Part shown: in pieces, positions 62,414 through 64,000 of the stretch | Numbering within the stretch: position 1 is the first letter of the stretch | Layout: every line of letters starts with the position of its first letter | Source of the DNA: Paragonimus westermani | Lineage: Eukaryota > Platyhelminthes > Trematoda > Plagiorchiida > Troglotrematidae | DNA: 64,000 nucleotides | Assembly: GCA_008508345.1 (NCBI GenBank) | Contig: QNGE01001716.1 | Coordinates: 62,001-126,000, forward strand | Direction: 5' to 3' | Notes under the pieces: model-generated | Seen by the model: only the letters and a program-made list of their open reading frames with translations | What the model was told of the DNA's origin: nothing | Databases searched by the model: none | Translations under genes and position numbers: made by a program

Positions 62414-63253
62414 TCAATGGTTCTAAAACTACCGTCATAATATATCGGCGGAGCTCTAAAACACCAGAACGGCATAAAAATAGTATACATAGTCTATGTA
62501 AGAGATACGTGGGAATGTGCTGTAATAAAGAACGCGTTTTCCGCGTTGTAATTGTAGGGTTAACAAACGCGATTGCCATTTACCATCCCAAAGGATGATC
62601 TCCTGTTTCAATATTGTTGCTCTATTTTGTTTGGTCGACGGACCCTCTTTCAGTTTGTTGAGGGAGATTGGTGGTCTTTGCTATACACTGATGAAGCCGA
62701 AGTCCAGCTTTCCGATTGTGATGAATCCGTTGATTGTATGCCTTTCTCTGTTTTCAGTTCATCTTCGGGAAGAATGTGAAACGTTGAGGAAATTTGCCGA
62801 GAAATAGCCGTTACTTCAAGGTCTATGATTGCAGTCTACAGTGTCAAACATGTTGCCGCGTTGCAAAGGTTGAAAGAATTACTTTCCGGGCATCCGGATC
62901 TCATGCTGAACTGTTCAGTTCCAGAAAGAGATGTTATGCAGAAAAAAGATCGAACATCTTTCTAGAAGTTTTGACCAGAAGACACGGTAAACAACAGTAG
63001 TAGAAGGCATCAAATGTTCTCTTTGCACCCGGAACAGTTTACTAGAAACCGGTTGCCATTGACTAGAAAAAGCTTGGTAGTAAACTAATATCACAGCCTG
63101 GACCATTTTTTCCACAGTCCATAAGCCGATGGTCACCACCCAAGTACCACCTAAAAGCAAGGCTGCATGCACGTCTGAAAAATTGAGCCAGGTGCCCGTA
63201 GCCTTCACATAAATTCTCAGCTATCCTCTAGCAGGCGTGTGATTGACTAGAAA

Positions 63254-63460
63254 ATGACGGAGATCAAGATAACCGGAGATCCCTTGGGAACTGCTCGTAT
63301 TAGGTGGGTTGCAAAAGGTGCGCTGAGGCAGCTCAAAACGAAGGTTCGGGAAAGTTTCTGGTGGCGACGTGCCTCAAAACTTGTAGACCGTAAAGTTTGT
63401 CAGATATGCTTTCAGAAGCAGTACCAAGTGGTTATGGATAAAGAGAGAATGAACTAGCTA
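63254..63460 (+). pseudogene. Possible LTR-retrotransposon integrase zinc-binding relic
   Basis: The 67-codon frame contains ALRQLKTKVRESFWW followed by about 11 residues and VCQICFQKQ. This resembles the L-x-x-L-x-x-x-F-W-W-x-x-M...C-x-x-C part of gypsy integrase N-terminal domains, with the upstream His pair not recognisable. The similarity is short and could be coincidence. Confidence 0.25.
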
Positions 63461-64000
63461 CAGTGCAGTCAGTGCACCGGCTGGTAACCCCACTGGTGTG
63501 ACCACTACAAGGAATCTCAACCGGCTTACATCTGCGTAGACTACAACAACGTGGACCACGCAGCGTGGTTAACTAGGAGGAGGAGGAAGAAGAAACAACG
63601 CCTTCCAAAGTTATGCGAAAGTGCCCACGGTCCTATTTCGAGCAACTCACAGAATGCTTTCACGAGATACGCTCACTTTATCATTTTCCGTTAATCAAGT
63701 GACTTCTGTCGAGCCTTCATTCAGTGGCTCGTTTGTGAGTGCAACGTACAGCCAAGCGCATCCTTCCACTTGCATATGCGTACAAAAATATACGCATTGA
63801 TGAAAACGTATTAAAGTGCTCAGTGCGTACTGGCATATAAAAAAGCATAAAAAGTCGAAATAATATGAAAAAATGTAGGTATACACGAGATATATATACG
63901 TGCAAATGCATACATAAAAAAAACAGTTATGTTCGCAAAAATAACGAGAAAAATAACGGTATATTCCTCGACGCATTGTGAGAGCCACGCTTAGGGAAGC

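Larger units (their letters stand above)
57067..64000. other. Upstream side of the FHIP gene: repeats and unassigned ORFs
   Basis: The FHIP N-terminal exon(s) and promoter may lie here or beyond the window. Minus-strand ORFs at 57575-57967 (130 aa) and 62054-62413 (119 aa) are the longest but have no recognised domain. A short minus-strand segment near 60675-60732 has acceptor- and donor-like borders. Nothing else could be assigned. Confidence 0.5.

Overview
The window looks like nuclear DNA from a flatworm, most likely a trematode (Fasciola/Opisthorchis-like). It is AT-rich and gene-poor, with introns of 6 to 30 kb. It is littered with decayed Ty3/gypsy, LINE and Penelope-like (GIY-YIG) retroelements. 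The trematode assignment is an inference from this mix; nothing in the window fixes the species.

Only one host gene could be recognised. It is a minus-strand gene of at least 47.7 kb (57066 down to 9363) for an FHIP1-type protein (FTS and Hook-interacting protein, formerly FAM160A, RAI16-like family). Four exons were found: 57066-56816, 46751-46158, 40346-40173 and 9674-9363. All four end in GT donors and start after AG acceptors. The two junctions that can be tested directly are both phase 0 and rebuild contiguous family motifs. A short exon of about 30 codons between 40172 and 9675, the N-terminal exons and the C-terminal exons were not found. In other animals FHIP1 proteins join FTS and Hook proteins to couple early endosomes to dynein.

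Layout. 1-470 holds nothing recognised. 477-2620 is a plus-strand Ty3/gypsy relic (RT tail, RNase H, integrase) full of stops. 2622-9362 is non-coding, with a tRNA-like relic and a TA microsatellite. 9363-9674 is an FHIP exon. 9675-40172 is one very long apparent intron. It holds a LINE 3' end with a perfect 52-bp inverted repeat (18066-19090, minus), a nearly complete Ty3/gypsy element of the Mag/K02A2.6-like type with 168-bp LTRs (20675-24768, plus), a diverged repeat pair (25.5 and 27.4 kb), and two oppositely oriented Penelope-like relics (28.6-29.5 kb). 40173-57066 carries the other three FHIP exons and long introns with TE debris. 57067-64000 is the upstream side of the gene, with repeats and unassigned ORFs.

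No operon, CRISPR, rRNA or convincing functional tRNA gene was seen, and no clearly new system. The most unusual items are the perfect hairpin inside a decayed LINE, the gypsy gag start codon that straddles the LTR/primer-binding-site boundary, and the very large intron load of the FHIP gene. All family assignments come from reading motifs, without database searches.
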